DNA of 64,000 nucleotides from Magnetospirillum sp902729445 (GTDB taxonomy: Bacteria; Pseudomonadota; Alphaproteobacteria; Rhodospirillales; Magnetospirillaceae), in NCBI RefSeq assembly GCF_902729445.1, contig NZ_CACVCE010000007.1, forward strand, positions 1-64,000, in the 5' to 3' direction. A program made the translations under genes and the position numbers. Each line of letters opens with the position of its first letter. The stretch's first letter is position 1. This document shows positions 10,234 through 19,411 of the stretch, in pieces. Below the pieces are notes generated by a model. It saw nothing but the letters and a program-made list of their open reading frames with translations. It searched no databases and was not told the DNA's origin.

Positions 10234-11712
10234 ATGTTGCGCGTCAATGAGAAGGAATTGCTGACCCGCTTCGGATTCGAGAACCCGTGGTGGAGCAACC
10301 CCGACACGCTTGACCGTCTGCTGGATGGCAAGCGTGATCGCGCCTATCTGCCACTGTTCCTGGACTTGGTGCGCAAGACCGAGGTTCGGCGCGCGGTCGT
10401 ATTGATGGGACCGCGCCGGGTCGGCAAGACCATCCTTCTTCGCCAGACCATCCGCGCCCTGATTCAGGACGACTGTGTCGATCCAAAGGCCATCTTCTTC
10501 GCCTCGCTGGAAAACCCGATCTATCGAGGCTGGTCGTTGGACCGCATCCTGCAAATTTTCATGCGAGATCGCGGCCTCGACCGCTTTGCCGAATTCTGGG
10601 CGGTGTTCGATGAAATCCAGTATCTCGAGGAATGGGAAGCCCACCTGAAGGTGATGGTCGATGATTACCCCAATCTGCGCATCATCGTGTCGGGCTCGGC
10701 GGCAGCCGCCTTACGGATGAAGAGTCTGGAATCGGGAGCTGGCCGCTTCACCGACTTCCTGCTGCCGCCCTTGCTGTTCGCCGAGTATCTGGACTTCATC
10801 GGCGAGACCGAGGCCGCCGAAGGCGATATCGATATCCTGAACCGCCACTTCTTCGATTACATCAATTTCGGCGGTTTCCCGGAAGCGGTTCTGAACCCGG
10901 CCATCCAGGGCGACATGGCCCGCTACGTGGCCGAAGATATCGTCGAGAAGGCGCTGCTGCGCGACCTGCCCAGCCTGTACGGCATCGACAACCCCAACGA
11001 ACTCTACCGGTTCTTCGCCAGCATGGCCTACAACAGCGGCCAGGAAGTCAGCCTGGGCGAGCTGTCGAAGGAGACCGGCATCCCTAAGAACACCGTCCTC
11101 AAATATTTCCAGTTCCTGGAGGCCGCTTTCCTGGTGCATCGACTGTACCGAATCGACGAGCATGGTCAGCGCCCACGGCGCGAGATGGGCTTCAAGGTCT
11201 ACCTGACCAATCCATGCCTCCGCGCCGCGATGTTCAGCCCTGTGCATGACGGCGACGACCCCAAGGTAGTCGGGGCAATGGTCGAGACGGCGGTGATGGC
11301 GCAGGTGGTGCAGTCGTCGATGATCCACGATTGCTATTATGCTCGTTGGCGAGACGGCGAGATCGATCTGGTCTTGGTGAACGGAACTAGCGGGAAGCCC
11401 CTTCGGGCCGAAGAATTCAAGTGGAGCGACCGCGTGGCGCGTGACCGTTCCGTTGTGGGTAATTTGATATCCTTTGCAAAGCGCCATAGTCTCAGAGCGG
11501 CGGTCATTTCCAGCAAGACCCACAGCGAAACATTCGAAATCGACGGAATTCCGGTGCTATGCCGGCCCGTCGCGCGGCTTTGCGCGGATCATAGCGATAC
11601 CGCGCGCTTCATTCTGGACGTGATTGGCATTCACCCCCGAGGGAATGACCCTGCACATCAAGATCGAGCCAAGGTTCGCGAACGGACCATGCGTCGCCCA
11701 GCCAATGGATGA
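10234..11712 (+). CDS. AAA ATPase with DUF4143 and PD-(D/E)XK-like C-terminus
   Basis: 492 residues. The N-terminal ATPase domain has Walker A GPRRVGKT (residues 55-70) and Walker B-like VFDEIQYL; SGSAAAAL lies at the sensor position. The middle has a winged-helix-like stretch (ELSKETGIPKNTVLKYFQFL), typical of DUF4143, and the end carries EIDLVLVNG and EEFKWSD, resembling the D...ExK core of a nuclease-fold domain. Proteins of this AAA_14/DUF4143 group are scattered by horizontal transfer and their function is unclear. GGAGG precedes ATG 10234. The gene is framed by a 22-bp direct repeat of the synthetase 3' end, suggesting insertion. Confidence 0.85.
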   Translation: MLRVNEKELLTRFGFENPWWSNPDTLDRLLDGKRDRAYLPLFLDLVRKTEVRRAVVLMGPRRVGKTILLRQTIRALIQDDCVDPKAIFFASLENPIYRGWSLDRILQIFMRDRGLDRFAEFWAVFDEIQYLEEWEAHLKVMVDDYPNLRIIVSGSAAAALRMKSLESGAGRFTDFLLPPLLFAEYLDFIGETEAAEGDIDILNRHFFDYINFGGFPEAVLNPAIQGDMARYVAEDIVEKALLRDLPSLYGIDNPNELYRFFASMAYNSGQEVSLGELSKETGIPKNTVLKYFQFLEAAFLVHRLYRIDEHGQRPRREMGFKVYLTNPCLRAAMFSPVHDGDDPKVVGAMVETAVMAQVVQSSMIHDCYYARWRDGEIDLVLVNGTSGKPLRAEEFKWSDRVARDRSVVGNLISFAKRHSLRAAVISSKTHSETFEIDGIPVLCRPVARLCADHSDTARFILDVIGIHPRGNDPAHQDRAKVRERTMRRPANG

Positions 11713-11739
11713 GCCCCGAGCCCATATGTTTTCTTACCT

Positions 11740-11761
11740 GGCGGGAAGAGCTGAGCCAATA
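11740..11761 (+). repeat. 22-bp direct repeat, copy 2
   Basis: Second copy of the acetoacetyl-CoA synthetase 3' end, 28 bp after the ATPase stop codon. A GC-rich hairpin (GCGGACG...CGTCCGC, about 11767-11787) follows and could be the original terminator of the synthetase gene before the ATPase gene was inserted. Confidence 0.7.
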
Positions 11762-11811
11762 GACGAGCGGACGCGAAAGCCGTCCGCAGCCATCACCAAA
11801 GGACGGTTTTC

Positions 11812-12834
11812 TTGTACGATGACGAAGATTTGAATGCGGCGGTGAGTGCCGGCGTGATGCCGGCCGACATCGCCGCCGCCTTTCGCCGCTTCATGGCCGA
11901 CCGGCATCAGACCGCCACCCCCGACGACGAACGCTTTCGCCTGGTTTCGGGCTTCAACGACGTCTTTGTCACCATCGCCATCGGCCTGGTGCTGATTTCG
12001 GTCAGCCAGTTGACCGGGTCCGAGGATTCGGTGGTCGGCGGCCTGTTGATCGCGGGCCTGAGCTGGGTCCTGGCCGAGTATTTCTCGCGGCGCCGCCGGA
12101 TGGCGCTGCCCAGCCTGGTGCTGCTGCTGACCTTCTGCCTGGGCTTGTCGATGGCCAGCTTGACGGTGGTCGATCCCTTCGCCGCCCACAACCCACCGGC
12201 CGCGACCGTCAAGGCGGTGGCCATCGCGCTGGCCGTCGCCGCCGGGACCTACCTGCATTGGCGACGGTTCAAGATTCCCGCCGCCATCGCCGGCATCGCG
12301 CTGTTCGTGCTGGCGGCGGTCTATTCGCTGGTGACACTGGCGCTTGGAGCCGCCGTGCTCGAGCATTGGACCTGGGTGATGCTGGCCGGCGGCATCGCCA
12401 TCTTCGCCCTGGCGATGCATTGGGATTCCAGCGACCGGACCCGCCAGACCCGGCGTTCGGACGTCGCCTTCTGGCTGCACATGGCCGCCGCCCCGATGAT
12501 CGCCCATCCGCTGTTCAGCCTGTTGGGCCTGTTGAACGCCAATCCGTCCAAGGCATGGGAAGCCGGGGCCGCCGTCACCCTTTACATCGCCATGACCCTG
12601 GTGGCCATCGCCATCGATCGCCGCGCCATGCTGGTGTCGGCGCTGGCCTATGTCCTAGGTGCGCTGATTGCGCTTTTGAAGGCCGGCACCAGCGGCGGGG
12701 AAGCCTTCGCCATCATCGGACTGGTGGTCGGCGCCGCCCTTTTGCTGCTGTCGTCGCTGTGGCAACGAGGGCGGCGCAAGGTTCTGGCCGCGCTGCCGCC
12801 AGCGTGGCGCGACAAGCTGCCGCCGGCCGAGTAG
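11812..12834 (+). CDS. Multi-pass membrane protein of unknown function
   Basis: 340 residues from TTG 11812, which follows an AAAGGACGG ribosome binding site; no better start exists. A soluble N-terminus of about 45 residues (MPADIAAAFRRFMADRH) is followed by roughly ten hydrophobic segments. A short basic loop (SRRRR) and the soluble turn MHWDSSDRTRQTRRSD separate them. The protein ends in a basic tail. The general layout resembles DUF2157/DUF4401-type membrane proteins, but no signature motif was recognised. If the ATPase gene is an insertion, this gene was originally the direct neighbour of acetoacetyl-CoA synthetase. Confidence 0.75.
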   Translation: MYDDEDLNAAVSAGVMPADIAAAFRRFMADRHQTATPDDERFRLVSGFNDVFVTIAIGLVLISVSQLTGSEDSVVGGLLIAGLSWVLAEYFSRRRRMALPSLVLLLTFCLGLSMASLTVVDPFAAHNPPAATVKAVAIALAVAAGTYLHWRRFKIPAAIAGIALFVLAAVYSLVTLALGAAVLEHWTWVMLAGGIAIFALAMHWDSSDRTRQTRRSDVAFWLHMAAAPMIAHPLFSLLGLLNANPSKAWEAGAAVTLYIAMTLVAIAIDRRAMLVSALAYVLGALIALLKAGTSGGEAFAIIGLVVGAALLLLSSLWQRGRRKVLAALPPAWRDKLPPAE

Positions 12835-12837
12835 ATC

Positions 12838-13266
12838 TCAGTATCCCGATTTCATCGGCGAAGCCGGCTCGGGCACCATCACCGGCGCCGCCATCGGCTT
12901 GGCAACGTGCCAGATATCGCGGAAGCCGTCGCCGGTGGCATCGCCCGGCTTGGCATCCTTGGCCCAGCGATAGAGCGGCTTGCCGCCATGGGCCCACTGC
13001 TTCGATCCGTCGGCACGGGTGATGATGGAATAAGGCGGCTTGGCCATGTCGGCCGTGTCGGCCAGGGCTGGCGGCCAGTTGGCCGCGCAGGTGTCGAGGC
13101 AATTGGACTTGCCGGGCTCATCCTTGTCGAAGACGTAAAGGGTCATTCCGGCGGCATCGGTCAATATCGCGCCCATCGGGGTGGCGCGCTCGGATATTCC
13201 TCCGGCGCCGGCGGTTGTCGCGGACAGCAGGAATAGAGCGGCCAGGATCATCATTCGGCCAATCAT
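12838..13266 (-). CDS. Secreted COG4315-type repeat protein
   Basis: 142 residues. A signal peptide (MIGRMMILAALFLLSATTAGA) precedes two copies of the secreted-repeat motif: first GMTLYVFDKDEPGKSNC with CAANWPP, then GSKQWAHGGKPLYRWAKD with PGDATGDGF. These are hallmarks of the COG4315/PF03640 family of small extracytoplasmic proteins of unknown role. GGAGG lies six bases before ATG 13266, which decides the start over two upstream Met codons. It converges on the membrane protein gene with only 3 bp between stops. Confidence 0.8.
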   Translation of the reverse strand: MIGRMMILAALFLLSATTAGAGGISERATPMGAILTDAAGMTLYVFDKDEPGKSNCLDTCAANWPPALADTADMAKPPYSIITRADGSKQWAHGGKPLYRWAKDAKPGDATGDGFRDIWHVAKPMAAPVMVPEPASPMKSGY

Positions 13267-13359
13267 GGCAACCTCCATCAAAATCCCGGATCGACGCGCC
13301 CGGTGACAGAGGAAACGTGGGCTGCCATGACGCCCTTCACGAGAGAGACAAAAGCAATA

Positions 13360-13386
13360 GGGGCCGGCGGATCGCCCGCCGGCCCC
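13360..13386 (-). terminator. Rho-independent terminator of argG
   Basis: An 11-bp GC-rich stem GGGGCCGGCGG/CCGCCGGCCCC with a 5-base loop, followed on the minus strand by TATTGCTTTTG. It lies 32 bp after the argG stop codon. Confidence 0.75.
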
Positions 13387-13418
13387 TCTTCACTCGAGCC
13401 TGTCACCAACAACGAGCG

Positions 13419-14633
13419 TCAGCCGCGTGCCATCTTGGCCAGACGCATGCGAAGCGCGTTCAGCTTGATGAAGCCCTGGGCGTCGCGCTGGTCATAGACC
13501 GAATCTTCCTCGAAGGTGACGTAGTCCAAACGATACAGGCTCTTTTCGGACTTGCGGCCGACCACGGTGACGTTGCCCTTGTACAGCTTCAGCCGCACCA
13601 CGCCCGAGACGTTCAGGCTGATATGGTCGATCATCTGCTGCAGCGCGATGCGTTCCGGGCTGAACCAGAAGCCGTTATAGATCAGCTCGGCATAGCGCGG
13701 CATGATCTCGTCCTTCAGGTGCGATTCGCCGCGATCCAGGGTCAGGCTTTCCATGGCGCGGTGGGCGACGATCAGGATCGAGCCGCCGGGGGTTTCATAC
13801 ACGCCGCGGCTCTTCATGCCGACGAAGCGGTTTTCCACCAGATCCAGCCGGCCGATGCCGTTGGCGCCGCCCAACTCGTTCAGCTTGGTCAGCAGCTGGG
13901 CCGGCGTCATGCGCACGCCGTCGATGGCCACCGCATCACCCTTTTCGAATTCCACCTCGACATAGGTCGGCTTGTCGGGGGCCTTTTCCGGGCTGACCGA
14001 GCGGGTGAACATGTCCTCGAACGGCTCGACCCACGGATCTTCCAGCGCCTTGCCCTCGTACGAGATGTGCAACAGGTTGGCGTCGGTGGAATAAGGCGCC
14101 TCGCCGCGCTTGTCCTTGGCGATCGGAATCTGGTGCTTCTCGGCGAAGTCCAGCAGCTTGGTGCGGCTGCTCAGGTCCCAGATGCGCCACGGCGCGATCA
14201 CCTTGATGTCCGGCTTCAGGGCGTAATAGCCCATCTCGAAGCGGACCTGATCGTTGCCCTTGCCGGTGGCGCCGTGGCTGACCGCGTCGGCGCCGACCAG
14301 GTTGGCGATCTCGATCTGGCGCTTCGAGATCAGCGGCCGGGCGATCGAGGTGCCCAGCAGGTAGACGCCCTCGTACAGGGCGTTGGCGCGAAACATCGGG
14401 AAGACGAAGTCCCGCACGAATTCCTCGCGCAGGTCGTCGATGAAGATGTTCTCGTCCTTGATGCCCATCAGCTGGGCCTTCTTGCGCGCCGGTTCGAGCT
14501 CCTCGCCCTGGCCCAGGTCGGCGGTGAAGGTCACCACCTCGCATTGATACTGGTCCTGCAGCCAGCGCAGGATGATGGAGGTATCGAGACCGCCGGAATA
14601 GGCCAGAACGACCTTCTTGACTTCGCCCTTCAT
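13419..14633 (-). CDS. argG: Argininosuccinate synthase
   Basis: 404 residues, normal for the family. It joins citrulline and aspartate with ATP in arginine biosynthesis. The N-type ATP pyrophosphatase loop AYSGGLDTSIILRWL sits at residues 10-24, and HGATGKGNDQVRFE, EDPWVEP and the SRGVYETPGG segment are all characteristic. ATG 14633 is chosen because the family starts a few residues before the P-loop; further upstream Met codons add an unrelated stretch. The gene stands alone, divergent from the coiled-coil gene, with its own terminator. Confidence 0.96.
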   Translation of the reverse strand: MKGEVKKVVLAYSGGLDTSIILRWLQDQYQCEVVTFTADLGQGEELEPARKKAQLMGIKDENIFIDDLREEFVRDFVFPMFRANALYEGVYLLGTSIARPLISKRQIEIANLVGADAVSHGATGKGNDQVRFEMGYYALKPDIKVIAPWRIWDLSSRTKLLDFAEKHQIPIAKDKRGEAPYSTDANLLHISYEGKALEDPWVEPFEDMFTRSVSPEKAPDKPTYVEVEFEKGDAVAIDGVRMTPAQLLTKLNELGGANGIGRLDLVENRFVGMKSRGVYETPGGSILIVAHRAMESLTLDRGESHLKDEIMPRYAELIYNGFWFSPERIALQQMIDHISLNVSGVVRLKLYKGNVTVVGRKSEKSLYRLDYVTFEEDSVYDQRDAQGFIKLNALRMRLAKMARG

Positions 14634-14757
14634 GGGTAACGCCCCTGAACTTGGGATAATGGAAGGGCCGAAGTATAGGACTTGCCGCGCCAACAGCAAG
14701 GCCTACGGTTACGCACACACTTTCGCGTTGGTGCGGTCCCTGTCATTCTTTCATTCC

Positions 14758-17700
14758 ATGAGCGAGCCACCGCCCTATAAAGCCGGCAAGGATGCCGACC
14801 TTTCCACCGCCCTTGCGCTGACCGAGCGTCTGCTGACGCCCGGCGCCGAGGATGGTGTGATTCCCGCGCTGCCCGTCGAGAAGGACGGGCTGGGGCAGAA
14901 TTTGCGCTATTGGATGTGGCGCATGGGCGGGCGCAAGCGGCCGGAATTGGCCGACATGGGCCATTTGTCGAAGATCTTCGACAATTACGAACGCGAACTG
15001 AGCCGGCTGCAAAAGGACCATGCCGCCCAGTTGGAAAGCCTGGCCGCCCAGCACGCCAAGGACATCGACCGCGTCCGCCAGGAAAAGGGCGTCGATGTCG
15101 CCAAGCTGCGCGCCGAGCTGCAACAAGATGCCGAACGCTCGCTGTTGGAGATCCAGCGCGAACTGGCCGCCTCGCGCGAGCGGACCAGCAAGCTGGAACA
15201 GCTGACCAACCAGTTGCAGCAGACCTGCGAGACCGAGGTGGCGCGGGCCAGGAACGAGGCGGCCGCCATCTCGGAAGGTCCGCTGCAGAAGGCCTTGGAC
15301 CGGGTCGAGGAGCTGGAGCGCCGCCTGAAGGCCCAGCAGGCCGAGCATGCCCGCACCCTGGAAGAAACGCTGAACCAGGCGCAGGAGGCCCAGGCCCAGG
15401 CGGTGGCCCAGCTGCGCACCGAAATGGCCCGGCAGCAGCAGGCGGCGGAAATCCTGATCGCCGAAATGGCCGCGACCGAAGAGCGGGCCCGCCACGACCA
15501 CGCCGCGCAAATTGCCCGGTGGGAGGCCGAGACCCAGCAATTGCGGGCCGAGGCGGCCCACAAGGACGAGGCCAGCGTGCGCAAGGCGGCCGAGACGCAA
15601 TTGGCCCATCGCACCGAGTTCGACCGTCTGCGGCTGGACCTGGAAGCCGAACAACAGGCCAAGATCGCCGCCACCCGCGCCGCCCTGGACGCTGCCCTGC
15701 AGGAGGCCGAGCAGAAGCTGGCCGAAGGGGCGAGAGAGAGCGCCAGCCTGAAGGCCGAGATCGAGCGGATGGCCAGTACCCACGCCCAGGAGGTGGCCGA
15801 GCAGGAAGCCGCCCACCAGGCGGCACTCCAGGCCGCCATGGCCGAAAGCGCCCGGGCCGAGGAAGGCCGGCGCGTCGATCTGCTGGTCGCCCATCAGGCG
15901 GAACTGGAAGACTCCCATCGCCGCCAGGGCTTGCTGGAAAATCGCATCCGCGACCTGCTGATGGCCCACGAGGATGAAAGCGGTCGGGCCGCCGACGCCC
16001 ATGCCCGCGAACTGGCCGCAAGCCTGCGCGAGGCCGAGGACAAGCTGCGCCAGACCATCCACCAGGCCGAGAGCGACCGCCAGGCCGCCGAACAGGCGGC
16101 GCGGACCCACCTGGCCGAACTGACCGCCGAACATGCTGCCGCCCTGGCCGAGGCCGGCCGCCACCGCTCGCTGCTGGAAGAGCGTGTCGGCGAGTTGCTG
16201 CACTCCCACGCCCAGGAAATGCGCGAACAGACCGATCGCCATTCCGAGGAACAGATCCGTCTGCGCACCGAATTGTCGGCGCAGGCCCAGGAAACCCTGC
16301 AGCAGGCGCTGGACCGCATCGCCAGCCTGGAGGCCGCACAGGAAACCGCCGCCCGCTGGCATGCGACGGAACTGGAAAAGACCCGCGCCGCCATGGCCGA
16401 AACCGGCGACGCCCACTTGCGCCAGACCCTGGATCAACTGACCCAGGCCCAGGCCGACCGGCGTCAGTTGGAAATCCGCCTGAAGGAGGAGCGCGACGGC
16501 TACTTACGCGAACTGGGCCGCATCGCCGAGCGCCATGCCGAGGAACTGACCCGCGAACGGCGCGAGGCCGAGGTCGAGGCCGACGGCCATATCCAACGCG
16601 GCCTGGACCGTGTCGCCTTGCTGGAAGCCGAGCTGGCCGAACGCGAACAAAACCATGCCCGCGAAATGGATGCGGCCCGGGCGGCCATCGCCGCCAGCGC
16701 CGATAGCCGCCAGCGCCAGACCGACGCCGAACTGGCCGACGCCCGCACCCAGATCAACGCCCTGACCAGCCAGCTCGAGCAGACCAAGGCCGACACCAAG
16801 CGCAAGCTGCAGGACCTGGCGGTCCACCAGGCCGAGTTCATCAAACGCGAGATCGGCCGAGCCCAGGCCGAGATCGCCCTTCTGCAGCAACAGGCCGCCA
16901 CCGAGCGGGCCTGCCAGGCCGCCGACCTGGAGCGTGTCCGCGAAGAGGTCACCGCCATCGCCGATGCCAATCTGCGCAGCGTGCTGGACCAGTTGGCCGC
17001 CCTGCAGGCCGAGCATCAGCGTCTGACCCTACAGCATGCCGCCGAAAAGCAAGAGCTGGCCGACCAGATCGACCAGACCCGCAGCCAATCCGAGGCCGGC
17101 GCCGACGCCCGCCTGCGCAAGGCGCTGGACAGCCTGGCCGCCGTCCAGGCCGAACGCCGCGAGCTTGCCGAGCGCCTGGCCCGGTCGCAGGAGCAAAGTC
17201 CCCAGGCCGACAATTCGACGCTGACCGCCAGGATTCAGGAACAAGACGCCGAGTTGGCCCGCCTGCGCATCGCCAATCTGCGCGAAATCACCGAATTGAA
17301 CGAGCGCCACACCCGCGCGCTTGCCCGCGCCACCGCCGAGGCCGACGCCCGGATTGGGGCGCTGGCCGACGAATTGGCCCGCCAAAGGGATAAGGGGCAG
17401 ACCGGCGCCCCTCCCGACGACCGCGCCCGACTGGCCGACCAGCACCGCCAGGACATCGAACGTCTGCACCGCGAGGCCGACCAGCAGCGGGGCGAACTGG
17501 ACCGCCGCCTGATCGAGGCGACCGGCCGCATCGGCGAGCTGGAGGCCGACCTGGCCCGCCTGCGCCTGAACCATGCCCGCGATCTCGAACGCCAGGGCGC
17601 CGACCATTCCGACGCGCTGACCCGCCTGCGCCAGACGCTGGACAGCGAACACCGGGCCAGCCTTGCCGCATCGGAACGCACTGTGGCCGACCTCAGGGCC

Positions 17701-18048
17701 CAGCTTGCCAGCATCGAGATGCACCAGGCCGGGCAATCGCCCCGGGGGGGCGGATCAGACACCGACGCCCGCCTGAACGCCGCCCTGGCCCGCGCCATGA
17801 TGGCCGAGGACGAACTGCGCATCGCCAACAACAAGCTGGAATTGCTGAAGGACGCCCTGGATGCCGCCAAGGCCCGGGCGGTGTCGCCGGGTCCGGGCGC
17901 GGCGGACAATCGTTTCCGCGACGCCAAGCGCGCGTTCGCCCGCCACTTCCACCCCGACCAGGGCGGACGCGGAGATTCCGACAAGGAACGGATCTTCCTG
18001 GAATTCTGGCCGGTTCTCGACCGCATCGAGAAGACCAACGATTTCTGA
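14758..18048 (+). CDS. Giant coiled-coil protein with C-terminal J-domain-like segment
   Basis: 1096 residues. The first 80 residues are globular (LRYWMWRMGGRKRPELADM). From about residue 80 to 1020 the sequence is an almost unbroken Ala/Glu/Gln/Arg heptad pattern, very rich in AEL/AEQ and interrupted by repeats such as LEDSHRRQGLLENRI and HRSLLEERVGELLHSH. The last 50 residues (FRDAKRAFARHFHPDQGG) contain an HPD tripeptide in a J-domain-like helical context, suggesting contact with an Hsp70. The start is ATG 14758, where MSEPPPYKAG begins. Function is unknown; a structural filament or polar scaffold is an inference. It is divergent from argG, 124 bp apart. Confidence 0.8.
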   Translation: MSEPPPYKAGKDADLSTALALTERLLTPGAEDGVIPALPVEKDGLGQNLRYWMWRMGGRKRPELADMGHLSKIFDNYERELSRLQKDHAAQLESLAAQHAKDIDRVRQEKGVDVAKLRAELQQDAERSLLEIQRELAASRERTSKLEQLTNQLQQTCETEVARARNEAAAISEGPLQKALDRVEELERRLKAQQAEHARTLEETLNQAQEAQAQAVAQLRTEMARQQQAAEILIAEMAATEERARHDHAAQIARWEAETQQLRAEAAHKDEASVRKAAETQLAHRTEFDRLRLDLEAEQQAKIAATRAALDAALQEAEQKLAEGARESASLKAEIERMASTHAQEVAEQEAAHQAALQAAMAESARAEEGRRVDLLVAHQAELEDSHRRQGLLENRIRDLLMAHEDESGRAADAHARELAASLREAEDKLRQTIHQAESDRQAAEQAARTHLAELTAEHAAALAEAGRHRSLLEERVGELLHSHAQEMREQTDRHSEEQIRLRTELSAQAQETLQQALDRIASLEAAQETAARWHATELEKTRAAMAETGDAHLRQTLDQLTQAQADRRQLEIRLKEERDGYLRELGRIAERHAEELTRERREAEVEADGHIQRGLDRVALLEAELAEREQNHAREMDAARAAIAASADSRQRQTDAELADARTQINALTSQLEQTKADTKRKLQDLAVHQAEFIKREIGRAQAEIALLQQQAATERACQAADLERVREEVTAIADANLRSVLDQLAALQAEHQRLTLQHAAEKQELADQIDQTRSQSEAGADARLRKALDSLAAVQAERRELAERLARSQEQSPQADNSTLTARIQEQDAELARLRIANLREITELNERHTRALARATAEADARIGALADELARQRDKGQTGAPPDDRARLADQHRQDIERLHREADQQRGELDRRLIEATGRIGELEADLARLRLNHARDLERQGADHSDALTRLRQTLDSEHRASLAASERTVADLRAQLASIEMHQAGQSPRGGGSDTDARLNAALARAMMAEDELRIANNKLELLKDALDAAKARAVSPGPGAADNRFRDAKRAFARHFHPDQGGRGDSDKERIFLEFWPVLDRIEKTNDF

Positions 18049-18065
18049 GCCCTGATTCGAATGAT

Positions 18066-18316
18066 CGTAAGCGGGGCAAAAGTCCGGGCACTCAAGCGCA
18101 GCATAACCCTCGCCCCTTGTGGGAGAGGGTCCGCGCGAAGCGCGGGGGTGAGGGGGCTTACGCGCGGCGAGCGCGTAAAAAACGTCATTATATCAAACAG
18201 ATCATATGGCGCGCCGACGCGCGCGCCCCTCACCCGGCCGCTTCGCGGCCACCCTCTCCCACAAAGGGGCGAGGGTTATGCTGCATCTGCGTGCCCGGAC
18301 TTATGCCCCGCTTACG
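18066..18316. repeat. 251-bp imperfect palindromic element
   Basis: The outer arms pair CGTAAGCGGGGC (18066-18077) with GCCCCGCTTACG (18305-18316). Pairing continues inward through AGTCCGGGCA, GCATAACCCTCGCCCC, GTGGGAGAGGGT and GGTGAGGGG to about 18155/18227, leaving a centre of about 70 bp. Each arm also has an internal hairpin (CCGCGCGAAGCGCGG; GGCCGCTTCGCGGCC). It has no coding capacity. The structure resembles a miniature inverted-repeat element. It may also end transcription of the coiled-coil gene. Confidence 0.75.
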
Positions 18317-18353
18317 AATGATCCATATGGTATGGGCACACCCCTCCGTATGC

Positions 18354-18425
18354 GATAGTGATTCGCATTTGCATTCCCCGTCCGGACTTGTTATTGGTCA
18401 TATGTTGCGAGTGGTTCTCATTCGC
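18354..18425 (+). promoter_or_regulatory. Two Fur-box-like sites before the iron uptake operon
   Basis: GATAGTGATTCGCATTTGC at 18354-18372 matches 13 of 19 positions of the classical Fur box. GCGAGTGGTTCTCATTCGC at 18407-18425 matches 11 of 19 and is itself a near palindrome. Both lie within 95 bp of the first gene of a P19/FTR1 iron operon, so iron-dependent repression is likely. Confidence 0.55.
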
Positions 18426-18446
18426 TGTACCGAAATGGGGATATTC

Positions 18447-18983
18447 ATGAAGACGATGACCGCCCTGGCCGTTCCCGCCGTCCTTGCCTGCGCCCTGGCG
18501 CTTTCCGTTCCGGCCCTGGCCGGCGAGCAGCCGATCGGCGATCCGGTCGAGAAGAACGGCATGTCGATCGCCGGCGTCTATCTGCAGGCGGTGACCATGG
18601 AACCGGCGCATGCCCACCACGCCCAGACCGACATCCATCTGGAAGCAGACATCAAGGCCATCAAGGGCAACAATAACGGCTTCGGCGAGGGCGAGTGGGT
18701 GCCCTATCTCGAGGTCGAATACGAACTGACCAAGAAGGGCGGCGCCTTCAAGAAGACCGGCAAGCTGGTGCCGATGGTGGCTTCCGACGGCCCCCATTAC
18801 GGCGATAACGTCAAGATGGACGGGGCCGGCAAGTACCACGTCGTCTATCGCATCGCGCCGGGCGCCCACGGCTTCCTGCGCCACACCGACAAGGAAACCG
18901 GCGTCGGCAAGTGGTGGCAGCCCTTCACCGTCGAGTGGGATTTCGCCTATGCCGGCTCGACCGGCAAGAAGGGCGGTTACTGA
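18447..18983 (+). CDS. Periplasmic iron-binding protein, P19/Tp34 family
   Basis: 178 residues with a signal peptide (MKTMTALAVPAVLACALALSVPALA). P19-family proteins bind Cu and Fe in the periplasm and pass iron to an FTR1 permease. Metal-site motifs are present: a Glu before VKNGMSIAGVYL-like sequence, AHAHHAQTDIHLEADI, the YGDNV stretch, and the HGFLRHTDKETGVGKWW C-terminal segment. ATG 18447 is preferred as it begins the signal peptide; an in-frame ATG 12 bases upstream is possible. It is the first gene of a four-gene operon whose members overlap by 1-4 nt. Confidence 0.9.
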   Translation: MKTMTALAVPAVLACALALSVPALAGEQPIGDPVEKNGMSIAGVYLQAVTMEPAHAHHAQTDIHLEADIKAIKGNNNGFGEGEWVPYLEVEYELTKKGGAFKKTGKLVPMVASDGPHYGDNVKMDGAGKYHVVYRIAPGAHGFLRHTDKETGVGKWWQPFTVEWDFAYAGSTGKKGGY

Positions 18984-19411
18984 TGGGCCGGGCGGCGGTG
19001 GCCGCTTGGGGCCTGGCCTTGTTGATGGCGATAGTGGTGGCCGTTCCCTCTCTTGCGGCCGAGACCAACCACTGGCGCAAGATCGCCACCGACATCGACC
19101 AGGCATTGGCGCGGGCCGAAGCAATGACCCAGGCCGGAAAGCCCGAGGACGCCAAGCAAGCGGTCACCGCCGCCTATTTCGACCTGTTCGAGAATTCCAA
19201 GATGGAAGCCGCCATCCGCAAGGAAATCGGCGCCAAGGCCGCCATCTTGCGCGAGAAGGGATTCGCCGATCTGCGCAAGGCCATCACCCGTGCCGCGCCG
19301 GAGCCCGAACGCGCCGCCATCATCTTGGCCTTGCGCTCGGGCCTGATGGACGACGCGGCCCGGCTGGACGCCCAGGGCGTGCCGCCCGACGTCTTCGCGG
19401 TGAACCAATGA
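18983..19411 (+). CDS. Periplasmic FTR1-N-terminal-like protein
   Basis: 142 residues with a signal peptide (GLALLMAIVVAVPSLAAE). The mature protein resembles the periplasmic N-terminal region of the next gene product: AAYFDLFENSKMEAAIRKEI here against LYFDVFEESGLEQAI there. Such helical E-rich segments are found at the N-terminus of FTR1 proteins and may hand Fe(III) to the permease. The start codon overlaps the stop of the P19 gene by one base. This looks like a stand-alone duplicate of the FTR1 extracytoplasmic domain. Confidence 0.7.
   Translation: MGRAAVAAWGLALLMAIVVAVPSLAAETNHWRKIATDIDQALARAEAMTQAGKPEDAKQAVTAAYFDLFENSKMEAAIRKEIGAKAAILREKGFADLRKAITRAAPEPERAAIILALRSGLMDDAARLDAQGVPPDVFAVNQ

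Noticed and set aside
14743..16437. Long antisense frame opposite the coiled-coil gene
   Set aside because: Gly/Leu-rich mirror of the repetitive AEL/AEQ codons; no start context and no domain.
18061..18321. Open frame of 86 codons across the palindromic element
   Set aside because: It reads through inverted repeat arms and has no ribosome binding site or family resemblance.
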